Assembly (NCBI RefSeq): GCF_024362695.1
Contig: NC_065404.1
Location: 13,432,604 to 13,496,603, forward strand
Direction: 5' to 3'
Origin: Pectinophora gossypiella
Taxonomy: Eukaryota; Arthropoda; Insecta; Lepidoptera; Gelechiidae
DNA: 64,000 nt
Of the stretch, positions 1-13,900 are shown piece after piece. The notes below the pieces were generated by a model. It made no database searches and was not told the DNA's origin. It saw only the letters and a program-made list of their open reading frames with translations. The translations under genes and the position numbers were made by a program. Within the stretch, counting starts at the first letter, position 1. Each line of letters begins with the position of its first letter.

Positions 1-404
1 GCATGATAAATTATCATGACTGTTGCCTTTAGTAGCTATCGAGCGTGATTTGGTTCCGAGCTCTATGGGAATGCCGATGTAGTATTATGAAACCAGCGTT
101 ACCCGAATGTAAACATTTCTACCACTCTACGGGGTTAATAAAATCATTTCATGGGTAAACCTGTATTTCACCGGCGCGGGCGCAACCGGCGCTCGGATCG
201 TAACTCACCAGCCATCTTGACTTTAACTGTTGTACTCTTAAACTGTAGTAGTAAAACCGCGAAGGTCGATCAATGGTTTGTATGAATTAGATGAATCCTC
301 AACTTATTTAAAAACTCCAGAACATTCCATGAACATTCCTTCTGTGGTGGGCTGGTTGGGAGCTAATCAAAAACATAAAATGCGTTTATCTGAATCAGTT
401 TCTT

Positions 405-800
405 ATGTTCCCGGGCATATCGTAAAAACTGGCATAGAGGCTGGTCTTCTTATACCATAATTCTATGTACAGTCCTAAACCTAAACCTAGTTTACCTTTT
501 AGTTTTCTTTTTGTAATAACACTATGTAGGGTTGTCTCACTGTAATATTCCACTATTGTTACAGGCTGTATGTCGGTAATATGCTAATTAATTACAATGT
601 TGCATAAATTAAACATAAGTCGCGTCTTTCTAACATCATGGACAAATGTCATGGACGACAGGCAGGTTCTTGTCATTTAGGTTCATCATATCCGTCTTTA
701 GGACTTCGTATCAACAGTGGCTGCAAGATCTTTGATTACTTGTGGCTCTGCCCACCCCATAGGGATTGCGGGCATGAGTTTATGCACGTACCTATGACCA
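405..800. repeat. Dispersed lepidopteran repeat ('cccgggcat...cgtaaaaac' family)
   Basis: Fragments share 'cccgggcat', 'cgtaaaaac', 'ctaacatcatggac', 'gtggctgcaag' and 'cccaccccatagggatt' with copies near 4371-4590, 25570-25690 and 40910-41000. The repetition within this window is what supports the call. Similar sequences are common in moth genomes. Confidence 0.55.
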
Positions 801-1107
801 CGAATTACGGCCGCTCGAGTTTCGTTCAATCAAGCTTTCTTTTCGCGTGACATGATAAATGTTGATAATTTATTAAATGTCAACCTGTTTAATTACTTTC
901 AAATTGACATTTTGATTATGCGACCAGTTTGTGTGAGTTTATTTATTAATTTTATTATCTTACTGGGTCGACACATTTGTCTGGTGGAAAAGGTGCAATT
1001 AAGAGTTGTGGGTATTACTCTTAGCGAGCGGTACCTACATGGAAATAAACATTTATTTATTTATATTTATTTAACATTTGGTAAACAAATAGCTCTTATA
1101 ACCTACT

Positions 1108-1380
1108 AGCTTTTGCCCGCGACTTCGTCCGCGTGGCGTGTTATAAAAGAGAGATCTTTGTGTGTGTAAGCATCTAACTCACGTGGTTTAGATTTTTCAT
1201 ACAAAAGGATTTTCCCGCTAATTCCCGTTCCCGTGGGAATTTCGGAAATTCCTTTCTTAGTGCACCTCTACGGTACCTAAGCTACGTCCCTTCCAAATTT
1301 CAAGTGCCTACGTTTAGCCGTTTAGGCTGTGCATTGATATGTCAGTCAGTGAGTCAGTCAGTTTTTCCTTTTATATGTAA
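1108..1380 (+). repeat. LINE-type 3' end repeat ('ctagcttttgcccgcg' motif)
   Basis: Begins with the 'ctagcttttgcccgcgacttcgtccgcgtgg' type end motif, seen again at 29375. This motif is a widespread 3' end of non-LTR element copies in Lepidoptera. No coding capacity remains. Confidence 0.5.
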
Positions 1381-2796
1381 TTTAGATAGAAAGAAATCAT
1401 ACTTAATGACAGGTTTCCTTCTGTATTCTCCGGCCAAGTAGTTAATGCCATTTGCGGCAAATCAGAAATCAGAAATCAGAATCATTTATTCAACGTAATT
1501 ATCATGGATAAACTTGTTGAAGGTCAATGTAACATTTTTGAATTTACGTCATTTCGCAAGGTGTTATGGCCGAGGAGAAGAAATGACAAGAAACTGCAAC
1601 AGCAACACATCTTTTAAAAACCAATGAGGATATACATTACAAGTTATTTAATAACTAGAGGAACACATTCAATACCAGACATTTTTATCATTTAGGTAGT
1701 CATTAATCTTATAATAAGCTTTTTTACATAAATAATAAGTCAAGTCAAAAATAAAGCCTTTGTAACATGCATACATGGAATCTATACCTATAAACTCACG
1801 TTCGTACACATCTAAGGGCCATATCGCAGTAGGACACCAAGGTGGCGCCACCATGGTCGCGCCGTCATCAAAATATATGCAGTTATCCAGAGGGTACCTA
1901 TCCTATAGTGTTTTGACGGTTGCACAACCAAGCTGATATTTTAATGCATATATTTTGATATGTGATGATGTGGCATACGGTTGGTTCATCAAATTCATCT
2001 TTGGAATCCAAATACCAAGTGTTGGCAACTTTCCTTTTTAGTGGCTAATCGCTCTGCCCACGCTGATAGGGTTTACCGGCGTGAGTTGCGTCTGTCTGTC
2101 TGAATAGGATTGTGTAATCGATCAATATCCATCAGTACCGGGCCGGATTTCGGGGCTAGTCTAAATTCTGGTCTAAATATAATCCGTTCGCACTGGATGC
2201 TGACAATGAACTCTTATCGAGTAAACAATCGATCACTCGTCGCGACCTGGAGCCGGGTTCTCGCCGCTCACCGTTGGATCGTAAATCGATATTACCGGTG
2301 AAGCGCAACACTAGTTTTAGTGAGTGAGTCGGATTTTACGATCCTTGTAATTAACGAACTTTTAACTTTCGAGTTATTCCGGTTGGATTCCCCGGTGATA
2401 TTGTTGCCTCAGTTTCTTTCTTCCGAAATATATGAATCAATGGCGGCGCGTCTTCAATTATAGCTGTTGTTTCTCCGAACATTAAATAAATAAATAAATA
2501 TTAAATTATTCCAATAAATTATTCTTAGCAAATTATTATTGTTATCATGACGTGTACGTGTGTGCGTGTGGCGTGTGTGTGTATAAATAATTTAAGACTT
2601 GCATTTTATAAGTTTACAATATACAATATAAACTGTGGGTATTTCAGAGATCTCATGTTAAAAGGTGTGCGAGTTTACGAGATTTTATGTCATACGGGGT
2701 TGTCGCTTCGTTGCGTTATTGCAGCGGAGTGTCATTTGCACTTAACGCCACGAAGACGACATCGCATCGAGTGGCTTGTCGTTGTGATTAGTATTA

Positions 2797-3227
2797 TTAA
2801 TATATAGTTCCGTTCGGATGGTAAGCGTCCAGATGGAATGACGCTGATCCCTTGGAAGTTTGGCAGATCTTTGGTGTGGGATGCCACTTGTGTGGATACC
2901 CTGGCGTCGTCGCATCTGGACGGTACTTCGTCTCGCCCTGCGGCAGCGGCTGTTGCGGCTGAGTCCTTGAAGAGGAGGAAGTACTCGGGTCTGGCGGGAT
3001 CATTCCTTTTTGTCCCATTTGCAGTTGAAACGATGGGTCCTTGGGGTCCAGAAGCAAAAATATTTGTTAAGGATCTCTCAATGCGTCTTATTGGGGCTTC
3101 GGGAGATGCTAGGGCTGGTAGTTATTTCTGTCAGAGAATTAGCCTGGCGATTCAGAGGGGTAATGCTGCCAGCCTGTTGGGCACCTTGCCTCGGTGTGAC
3201 GCATTGGAGGAGGTGTTTTATTTATAA
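2797..3227 (+). pseudogene. Retroelement polyprotein fragment
   Basis: An open stretch encodes MTLIPWKFGRSLVWDATCVD, AAESLKRRKYSGL, ETMGPWGPEAK and SYFCQRISLAIQRGNAASLL. This pattern is found as the C-terminal part of retroelement-derived proteins in many invertebrates. The copy is an isolated 3' fragment followed by a short AT-rich tail, then partly duplicated downstream. It is not a host gene. Confidence 0.5.
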
Positions 3228-4047
3228 GATGTGTTTGTTTTGTTTTTAATTGTTTGAATAAATAAAATACATATATAGATAAATAAAATAATACACAAAT
3301 AATACACAAAAGTTTATGCGGACTTTTGAGTTAATTCGTTTGGGGTTCGGAGTAGGAGTCTACTCCGAGGGTGGGGGCTTAGGTTTCATCATCATCACCT
3401 TTCATCATCATCACCTTTCATCATTTCATTAATCATCAAGAAAAAAAATACGTCAGACATGGCTGTATGGGCATAGTTCCCTTTGCCTTACCCTTCGGGG
3501 AAAACCAAAACAAAAAAAAATATCTATGATCCAGACATGAATTCACATTCATGAAGCCAATAGGACTTAAAAATAGCTGATAAGGAGTGGGTAGTTATTT
3601 CTGTCAGAGAATTAGCCTGGCGATTCAGAGGGGTAATGCTGCCAGCCTGTTGGGCACCTTGCCTCGGTGTGACGCATTGGAGGAGGTGTTTTATTTATAA
3701 GATGTGTTTGTTTTGTTTTTAATTGTTTGAATAAATAAAATACATATATAGATAAATAAAATAATACACAAATAATACACAAAAGTTTATGCGGACTTTT
3801 GAGTTAATTCGTTTGGGGTTCGGAGTAGGAGTCTACTCCGAGGGTGGGGGCTTAGGTTTCATCATCATCACCTTTCATCATTTCATTAATCATCAAGAAA
3901 AAAAATACGTCAGACATGGCTGTATGGGCATAGTTCCCTTTGCCTTACCCTTCGGGGAAAACCAAAACAAAAAAAAATATCTATGATCCAGACATGAATT
4001 CACATTCATGAAGCCAATAGGACTTAAAAATAGCTGATAAGGAGTGG
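3118..4047 (+). repeat. Tandem duplication, period 473 bp
   Basis: The segment 3118-3590 is repeated from 3591 to about 4047 with near-identity; copy 2 lacks one 18-base 'catcatcacctttcatca' unit. The duplicated unit includes the end of the retroelement fragment and a dispersed repeat ('gagtaggagtctactcc', 'cttcggggaaaacc') that also occurs in reverse near 43.8-44.0 kb. The high identity suggests a recent event or an assembly artefact. Confidence 0.8.
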
Positions 4048-4060
4048 GTGTTTATACAGT

Positions 4061-4195
4061 CATAAGCAATATCATATACCCACTTTGGAACCCTGTCGCA
4101 CTATCATATTTGACATTTAGTGAGACTTACGGTTTAATTTATCAAAAAAGTTAATGTGACATGGCTTCAAGGTGTATACACATTATACTCGTGAC
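4061..4195 (+). repeat. Short interspersed repeat, family 3 copy 1
   Basis: Contains 'ccctgtcgcactatcatatt', 'gtgagactta' and 'aaaaagttaatgtgacatgg'. Sister copies lie at 14961-15110 and, inverted, at 63848-63984. All three end in a 'tactcgtgac'-like motif, suggesting a non-autonomous DNA element. Confidence 0.6.
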
Positions 4196-4370
4196 CGTAC
4201 ACCTCTGCCTACCCCTTAGGGGATACAGGCGTGATGGTATGTTGTATTACGTTAACTCATATACTTAATAACATTCCTTTAACTTAACGAAATGGCTTAT
4301 GGACAAATGTTACTATAATTTGAAGGAATATTTTGAACATAAAAATAACGTAACGTAATTACGTTCAGCT

Positions 4371-4590
4371 GCTTGTCTTCCCGGGCATGTCGTAAAAACC
4401 GACAGAGGGATTGTGTCCTCTAACATGATGGACTAATGTTATGGGCGATAGGCTGATCCCTTATCACCATAAAGTTCATCATATCCAGCTTACGACATCG
4501 TATCAACAGTGGCTGCAAGTTGTCTTTGATTACTTGTGGCTCTGCCCACCCCATTAGGGATTACGGGCGTGAGTTTATGTATGTATGTAT
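4371..4590 (+). repeat. Dispersed lepidopteran repeat ('cccgggcat' family), second copy
   Basis: Shares 'cttcccgggcatgtcgtaaa', 'gtggctgcaag' and 'cccaccccattagggatta' with the copy at 405-800. Confidence 0.55.
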
Positions 4591-4800
4591 GTGTAAAAAT
4601 AAATAAAATTTGTAATTTTTTAATAATAAGTAAGTATATTTTCAATAATTTTCTTTCAATGTACCATTTCTTTATTTCCTTATGCATATTTGTACGCCTG
4701 CATGCAGGCCGAACACATCACAACATTGTAATTTAAATTATTTTACCACCTTTTTTGTATTCTATGTGTTCTCGCAAATAAATTGATTTGATTTGATTTG

Positions 4801-4890
4801 GGGCCTTTGGTGGCTCAATAGTAACCCTGACACCTTTTTCGTCGGTGATTGATGTCGGTTATTGACATCACAACCCACACCAAAGAAGAA
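4801..4890 (+). repeat. SINE tail fragment
   Basis: 'gggcctttggtggctcaata' followed by 'cctgacacc' and 'caacccacaccaaagaagaa' matches the 3' part of the tRNA-derived SINE seen complete at 63475-63781. It stops about 55 bases before the first Wnt6 exon. Confidence 0.6.
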
Positions 4891-4945
4891 GTATATCTTC
4901 ATCCATAAAATACAGAAGATGTAATAGATTCTTAATCTTCAACAG

Positions 4946-7900
4946 GGCGTCTGGCAGCGCAGTGATCTTGGACCCGCGGATGGTGTGTAAGAAGAACCGG
5001 CGCACGCGCGGCCGCCTCGCTCAGATCTGTCGCAACGAGACGGGTCTATTGAAGGAGATCACTAGAGGGGTCACCTTGGGCGCCACGGAGTGTGCACACC
5101 AGTTCCGCAACCGACGGTGGAACTGTACCACCCAGAGGCGGAGCATGAGGAAGATACTCATGAGGGGTGAGTTAGACTTCCAAATTTTCCATGATGCTGT
5201 ATTACTAAAAAATACGTTCGCGTTTAACCACATTCTTGCCTATACCCTATTTAATGTAACATGATTAGAGTGACATACTCTCTCTTTCGTACTAAGCTGT
5301 ATACTTTCAGTGCGAAAGAGTTTACTAAAAAATATTATGTTATCTTAGTTTCTTTAAATATTTAGTTTCAAGAGTGTTAAAAATCTTATAATACTTTGTG
5401 TTAAACCAAATTGTTAAGTTGCAACCAGGAGTTTATGAATGTTGTCGTTATCTTTAATTGTGGTATCAATTACGTATTTATATTGTGCTAATGTGTCAAA
5501 ACATGTACTGTTGATTATCATGTTGATAACCTATAATAAATAAATAAATAAATAAAGAGTAAACTCTCATTTCTTTTGCACTTTTAAGGCCATATAGAAT
5601 AGAATAGAAATTGGTTGTTATAAAGGTACGCCACACACAAAAACAATAAATAAATATAGGTACTTATTCAATTCTTGATGAATGGCTTCTGTGTGATCAC
5701 ATTTCTGCCAGTGTCACGTTTGAAGAAAATACACAATCGAGCAGGAATAAAATCTAACTGGTCGAAAATTCGATAGTTATTTTGGTATGTCCTCTTGCAA
5801 GATGTTGATATAAGCAATATAGAATAATAAGATATTTCCTTTGGAGTGCAAAGTCTTGAAAAAATCGCGGATGTCCAAGTAGGCGCGTGTACCAAGGACC
5901 TTATTTTAACTCGCGTCGCGTTACGTCGCGCTTATATAGCGTGCTAGGCCTACAGATGAGGTAGCGTTTAAACAACTACATACATTTTGTTGGTAGCGCG
6001 ACTGTGGTAGCACCATTATGGTATCCTAGTGAGATAGGGCCCTAATACAAACATGTGCTTTACATTTTCATTCTACGGCGATTATTTGTTCAAACACAAT
6101 ACGTAGATATAAAACTTATGAGTCTCCATGACATTCCGAGAAGTTCACAAATAGGTAGTTTTTATTAGACTAAATCATCCGAAGATGTGTAAATTAAATT
6201 TAAATGCCGCCAATGCAATAAACCCTTTCATAAAAGCATGCGTGAACTTCGCGAGACCGCAATGCACAAAGCGAACCATGAATCACTTTATTGAATTTAT
6301 ACACATTGATACAAAACTATACAAAAGCGGACAATCGATAGATTTATCGAATGAGCGCGATGAGTTCATCAGCATTTAAGATACAGTAAAATGTGGGTAG
6401 GGTCGGCTACCTGGGTTTATTAGTCGATGGACAAAGAACGCGAAACGTGTTAAATTGCACTGATGGGTATCGCCCCTAATTCGATTAGGGCAAAAGAGTT
6501 GATTTTTATGCGAACGCTCATTTATCTAAATGCGCTGGTAGTGATGTGCTGGTGGGCTGCGTTTGTACAGATATCGATGCCCCCATTAGTGATTGACAGG
6601 TTTACTGTACTACTCATACGTGCACATCAATTTTTTCTTGCCATAATGAGTTGGTATCTAATTTTCAGTTACACAGTGAACTTGTTAAGATACAACTTAC
6701 AACCCCTGCTGATAAAATTTCCAAGACTGCTACCAGGAGGATATATTAGTCTGGCGAATCTGGGGAGGCTCTCTCCTGTTTGGAAGCCATATTTTATGGC
6801 GACAAGTAGCCCATAACCAAAATGGTTTATCGTATTAGAATGGCTTCAATCTTTCAGTCTGTTAGCTGAACATGTTCTGTGTTTTTATTGCTGTCAGTCC
6901 AGCAACAGCTCCCAGAAGTAAAATGAATAACCATCATCATCATCCTAGCTTTATTCCGTATTCCACAGGGTCCGCTTTAATAACCAGAAGATTTGACAAG
7001 TCCGGTTTTTTTATTACAGAAGCTACTGGCTCTCTGATCTTCCAACCCCAAGATAAAACTTTAACCAGCCCAACTACAGATTAGGACATATACCTCCGAA
7101 ATCACATTTCTCAGGTGGATTTCCTCGCGAAATTTCCCTTTACCGCTGAGCACTTAATGATCATTTAAAGATCCAGACATGAATTTGAATTTGGTTTAGC
7201 CCCGTGCTGGCTTCAAACAAGCGTTGTTCTAACTGGGTTACCACTGTTTTAAGCAGAATGAGTAACCATAGAAACCATAGAATATTAAAATCTTCTTCTA
7301 TCGTGTGGGTTGTGAGGTGAATTACCAACCTCATCAACCCTGGTGCCAGGGTTATTATTGAGCTACCAAAGGCTCCCTAACATGGCTCATGTAACGACTA
7401 CTTACTTACAGTAAGTAGTAACCGGGACCAACGGCTTAACGTGCCTTCCGAAGCACGGATCATTTTACTTTTTGGACAATCAGATGATCAGCCTGTAATG
7501 TCCTAACCAAGGGATCACAAAGTGATTTTTGTGATATGTCCCCACCGGGATTCGAATCCGGGACCTCCGGATCGTAAGCCCAACGCTCAACCACTGGACT
7601 ACGTAGGCCATTATATTAAAATAACTGCGATAGATTATCGATATTAAATGATTAATTCACCACATCACTATAGACTCGACCATTCGTCGTCGATCTGCAT
7701 TTATTTTGCCTTCATTAGCGTAAATTAAGTGGTATATTTGTCAAAATGCGTTTGCGAATGCAAAATATTTATAAACTCTACCAATGCTTACCGGACATTC
7801 CTTAATAACTTATCAGCGATTGTACCCACACCTTTTTTGGGCAAATGATTGCAAAAAAAGTTGTTTCTTTTTGAATACAAGAACATCAAAAATGTCAACG

Positions 7901-10900
7901 CAGTTTTTATAACAGTTTGATATCGACAACCATTTTGCTAATGTGAAATAGCTGCATTAATTAAACACTTTATTGCTGGATATGATAGCTTAATTTGATA
8001 CTTTTTGTTCTCATTTCCACATTTTTTTAGCGAGACCACATCAGTTTATCGACGTTAATGAAACCTCGAGCTTCTAAATCCAGGATTAAAAAGATAAGAG
8101 TAACGTCATCGTCTCAATTCTAAATTAATTACAAAATAAGGTTTAAAAAAGTTGTGTGCGTGGGCGGTGGGGGACGAGCGGGGCCGAGGGGGGTATGGCC
8201 AACAAATTAGGTTAAAAGCCTATAAATTGATGCGAACAGTGATGGGTGGCGCAGGCGCAACCGCTACAGAGCTGAATTAGTCCCGGATTTTTATCACTCG
8301 GTGACAAGAAAAAATATCGGGTACAGGGTGTTGTGTGTTTATTTGTAATTACTACTAAAATATATTTACCTAACTATCCGAACTTATATCGTAAATATAT
8401 TTTAATATATTATATGCATATATGCAATACATGCATACTATATATAAATGCATGTGACCCATTATTGACACTTATAAGTTGTTAGAAAACATTATTGACA
8501 GAGTAATAATTCTATCTACCATGTAGCTTCATACGTATTAATGACAAAACAACAGAGACCCTCAGAATATACTATTAACTGTTAGAACAAAACATAGTGT
8601 TGTTTTTATCTTGGACGGAATCGCTATAAAGCTTAGTGACATGTACACAAATTGTACTTACAAATATTTGTGCATTAACATCGCCCTGTATCCCAGTACT
8701 CATGAGAAAAAATAATGATCGTTAATTGGTCCCTTTCATTAGTAAGTCCGTGCATTCTTTGCTTCGTTCTTTTTTCGGTGTCAAGTCTTTATCAATGAAA
8801 AAAGGATTTCATTCTTATTTAAATTCCCTTATCGCCGCACTGTCGATAGACCGTGAGCGTTTGAGTAATGTTTCACTTAATGATTTCCGTTATGGTAGCT
8901 ATATATTACTAATAAGTAATAATTTTACCTTTTAGTAGCCTACCCACTTTCTATACGCCAGATATTATCGCCCATGTTTATGTTACAACATTGTGTATTA
9001 CTTATGCACGACCATAAAACTGATTAATAAACAGAGAGAGAGAGAACTCATCTAAATTTAAATGTGTACACACTAAAAGCCAGTTTAAATTCAAGAATGA
9101 AGTGACATAAAATTGAATCAAAACAAAACGACGACATAAAGCGTCACAATCAAACGCAGTACCACAATATCAAATCGTAAATACCTCGACACCTTATCGG
9201 CTAGAGTCGACGCCGGGACCGATTCCCACTTAAACAAAACAGCCTAATTAAGCTATAAACAAAGCCACAAACACGGGCCCCCAAAATATTGAGGTTTAAG
9301 ACCTTATACTAATCTCAGCGGCCATTAAGTGTCGACAGGTCGCCGTGAGGAGTCCGCGGGGGCCCATAAAGATTACCACACGATAACCCGACTACTGGAC
9401 CCCTCGGACCTCACACATGCCTTCAGACCCCCACATAAATACTCAGGAATGACTTCATATCGACAAAAAACCCGGCGATAAATTTGGCGCCCCTCAACAC
9501 GTAAATGTTCTTAATTATAGTGTAATATCTGGGGCGCATTTCGTGATATCTAATCTGTTCACTCTTATGGTCGATGCCCAACCAATCTCGGCGTCTCGAT
9601 GGGGATAATGGTCGTAATTTTTCTCGATATCGATTATTGGCTCGGGTGCTGCACTTACATTATCATAAAGCTCAGTGTTAAGTATCAGAATCGCCTTTTT
9701 GAATCAGCAGCGGTTTATTTTATTAGACTCCTCCGAGACGTCTGACAAACGATTCCGGATCACCAAATAAAGCTCGACTACATATTTATAAGCGCTCGAT
9801 ACAGCCGATGTCAGCTCGTTGGCTCATGGTGGAATAAACAATAGCTGCTTCCAGTTATTTGAAAGTCAAACATCGGGTTCCCGAGGAGTAATCGACGTCT
9901 GAAGCACAAAATTGTTGGTAGAGACGATATCTCTCAGCCTTCACTCGAGTAGAGAACTCACAGGTTCGTCGTGTCTTTTGACATTTGGACCTCTCGCTTA
10001 TACTTGAATGAACGGAGATATGCCGGTCTCGCTTACGAGTGTGTTCTGGGTTATTCCACTTTTATTTTTTCCCTTTCCCGGCCAGCAACGGCCGTCTGTC
10101 CGTCACGTGTGACAGGCGCGCGCGACGCACGACAATCCGCACTTGTCACCGCTCACCCTCTTGCCAAATTAAATAAAATACCCCACTACACTAAAATAGG
10201 TGCCGAGAACGACCAACTTACTGATTTATTTTCACAAAATGTGACTTTTAAGGAATTGTAATACAGAAATGCGGAGGTAACTGTGTGCTTAAATTTTTCT
10301 TGGATTTTAATGAGGGAAAGGGTCGTCATTTGTTGCTGCGGTATTCAGGTTTGTCGATGTCGACTCGTCACCGTGAGAAACGCTTTTACGGCGAGGAATG
10401 ACAGTAAACTGCTTGACTGATTGCGAAATGTGCCCAGTACTTAAGTATATTGCGGACCGAAACGGTTTGGTGCGTGTCGCCGCATATCTGTGGAGATGTA
10501 ATGACTCTTGACCTGCGCCTTGCCTGTGACGCAACGTGTGCTAGACGCCGCAGCGGTCTGCACCGCCGAATGCAAGCGTTAATTAGGCGTTAACTAAGAG
10601 AACAAAAGTCCAGTGCACGAAGCGTACACTCTGACAGATATATTCCATCGTCGTCGTTGGCTCGATGCGAACATTAACCAGAGCTAATTATTCCCATTAA
10701 ACGTGCACAATCCATTCAAATTAGCCATCGGACGTTCGTTGAATAAAGTATTCGCGTTTTGTGCGCGGCTGAATGACGCTCGGCCCCTTCCGGTGGGTGG
10801 TTGCTGTCACAACACGCAATGCGCGTCGCGGACGCACCGCACCGCATAATGAGACGTTTACTCGCATTAGCTAAAGAAATTGACAAGTGAACAATAGCGG

Positions 10901-13900
10901 GCAAAGGGAAAAAACGAACGTGAAAACTGCAGAAAGGGCCTGGGCAGTGTCGTATCGTATTACCCGACGTAAAATATCTGGGGAAAAGGAATGAGAAACG
11001 AGCGTTCGATTTAAATACGGGTACGAGACGGCAGCGTTCGCGTGCGTTCGGTAGCGTGAGAATGCGCTTTATTCGGCGGCGACAGCGCGTCCCGCGTCGG
11101 CGCAGCCTGCGCGGGCCGTCGATAAATCAGGTGCGCGGCCGCTGCGCCCGCGCTACGCTCGTATATCGGCCGAGGGGCCCACAATGGCCCGGCGTTGACA
11201 CGCTGACACTGACGCAATTGCTCGCATGCGCCGTCCGCCGTCACCCCGACAGCCGACGGCCGCGACAACGTTACGAGCCCGTCCAAACCCCCTCCCCCAC
11301 CCCGCACGCTCGTATTTATTGCGCTAAATATTTGAATTAATCAGATGAGATAAAATGCTCGCGTTCGTTTAAACATTCCAATGCGGTCGCGGTGACAACT
11401 CGATGTATTGTCCTCGCATTAAGGTGATCCGCGTTTAAAGAAGTCATCCCTCGTCTTTTTACTGAACTGGTTCTTAAGTAACTTACTTTTGCTTATTTGA
11501 ATCTTAGTGTTGAGAAAGCATAAAAGTTTACTTTCGAAGTGTGTGCGATGGTAAACAGCAATAAAGGTCGTTATGATGGTTTTACGAGCAGATCTCGGTT
11601 CGCGGGCTGCGCGTGCGCGTATGACATACATGTTTATGACGCGGCGCGGCTTGAGTGGCGGGACACATGATACTTGGCAGCTTCGTAAGGAAACATCACT
11701 TCACATGTTTCACTCAAGCCCGTAAGAAATGGGGATGAAGATGTTACGTGCAGGAATTTGTTTGCAATGCCTGAGTTTAAATTAAACTGCACCATCTAAA
11801 GGGTGGGGTTACATTGTAATGGAGCTTCCTGAATAACCAGATCTGTGCACACACTAGTAGGTACTTGTGCGTGGTCTTATACAGGTTGTTAATAAGCTGA
11901 GTGAACGGACTTCCGTAGTTCAGGCGCGTTGTACTACATAGTATAATGTTGGTGGGTGGGGAAAGAGAAGGGGCGATTAGATATACTATTCTGTTAATTT
12001 TTTCCAGTTTATTTATTTATTTGTACACAATAAAACAGACAGAAGGAACATACAAAGAAAACAGATAGTACAGGTAAGCTTATCTTTTTTTTAAAATATA
12101 ATAGGCTCGCGTTTGATCACAATCTCACCTGATGTTAAGTGACGATGTGGTCTAGGATGGATCACGCTTACCTAGCAAATGCCTATCTCAAATAAAATCT
12201 CTAAACAAAGAGATTTCTTCCATCTGACCTACGTGACGAGAGAGATAACATAACATAAACAGCCTATATACGTCCCACTGCTGGGCACAGGCCTCCCCTC
12301 AAGCAACCGGACGCTGTTCCACTGCGGGTTGGTGAAGGTATTTTTACGGCTAATAGCCGGGACCAACGGCGTGGACGAGAGAGATATTCAACGTATAATA
12401 TTATTTTTACTATTATACATACGCTTACAAATTATTTAGAAATTACTTAAGTATTCTAATATAAAACAAAATATAAACCTAAACCTACAAACCAAATTTA
12501 AATAAATTATATATAGGTAATATATATTCCATAAATACGAGTTATACTTACATACTTTCAATATGGTTTTTTTGGTATCAATATGGTTTACTTTTAAATG
12601 CTATGACACTAAACGTATTATCTATAGATGTAAGTAGATGCGGCCAACCAGCTCGTGGCTCCGCCAGCGTTGTCAACGATTTCAGTCATTCAGAACTTAT
12701 CGCCATCAGCTCACTCGGGGCCTAGGACCCCGATACCGAACCGGCCGGCTTGGTCGACGATTTCCCTCAATCAGCACTTATCGCTATCAACCCACAAGTG
12801 TCGATTAATTCTTTCAAATATTTTTCCTCTCAGATGACGCCCTGAGCCGAGGTTCGCGTCCAGCTTGGCACCCTCAGACATTGTACCGGGTGAGAGCCTT
12901 AAGCGCTCCCCATTTGTCCGGCCCACCCGGATACTGTTTATCTGGGTCCCCACATCACTACCCACAATTATAAGTGCTATCCGCTTCATGGCCATTCCAT
13001 ACGTAAGAGATTTTCAGTCATTTTTAATTCAAAAGCCATTTACACGTGCAATCGTGATGACGTAGCTGCTCTATAACTATCCATAGCATATTTTTGTCGT
13101 AAATTAATTGCGAGCAGTATAAAACAGCGGACAGCGGATGTAAACAATAGATTTATATTTAATAGATACATACATACATAAACTCACGCCTATTTCTCAC
13201 CGGGGTAAGCAGAGACTATAGATTTCCATTTGCTTCGATCCTGACACACTTCTCTTGCTTCCTCGCTTCATCAATCGCTTCATACACGCACGCCGGTTCA
13301 GAGTAGATCATACTAAACCTTTTCTAAGAACATCTCCTATTTGGTCAGTGTAAGTCCTTGTAGGTCTGTCTCTGCCAGCTTCGCTTTATAATAAATAAAG
13401 AGTCGATACTGTTTTAGTAAAGACCTTTAAACTGTATAAATTACTACTGAGTCAGTTTATAAACGTAGATAAGCTATGGTCCCGACATCGTTGCTATTTA
13501 CCTACATACTTAAGACTTCAGGCGTCTTAAACCAGCTTCGTCGTCGACTCGACGAATACTTACTTATACCAGAATAATCACCAGGATCTTTGAAGCGCAG
13601 AAAGTGTCGCGATCTCACTTGCGTCCATCTCGAATCTAAAATTCCTGAACGGGAGTGCGTGAACGGTTAATTTAAAGTCTCGACGCTGCGCCTGCGACGC
13701 GATGCGTATCGGGAGCGAGTTTCAGTTTATCAGTTTCTAGCGGGAACGTCCGGCCGATTTGTAAGTACGTCTAGAGAGTAGGAGAGAGCGAGTTTTGTAT
13801 TGATATTGCTTTGTACTACTCTTCTCCGAATACCTGCCAACCCGCACTGGAGCAGCGCGGTGTATGCTGCACACCCTGTCCGGTTGATCAAGGGGAGACC

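Larger units (their letters stand above)
1..4945. other. Gene-free, repeat-rich DNA upstream of the first visible Wnt6 exon
   Basis: No Wnt6 signal-peptide exon could be recognised here. The stretch holds several dispersed repeats listed separately (at about 0.4-0.8, 1.1-1.6, 2.8-4.2 and 4.4-4.9 kb). It may be part of Wnt6 intron 1 or its 5' flank. Confidence 0.6.

Noticed and set aside
2110..2301. Short ORF as the missing Wnt6 first exon
   Set aside because: No signal peptide and no donor in the required phase ending in a split Trp codon.
6463..6816. A 117-codon hydrophobic ORF in the Wnt6 intron
   Set aside because: No recognisable family, no splice context and no poly(A) signal noted. 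Probably chance in unique intron DNA.
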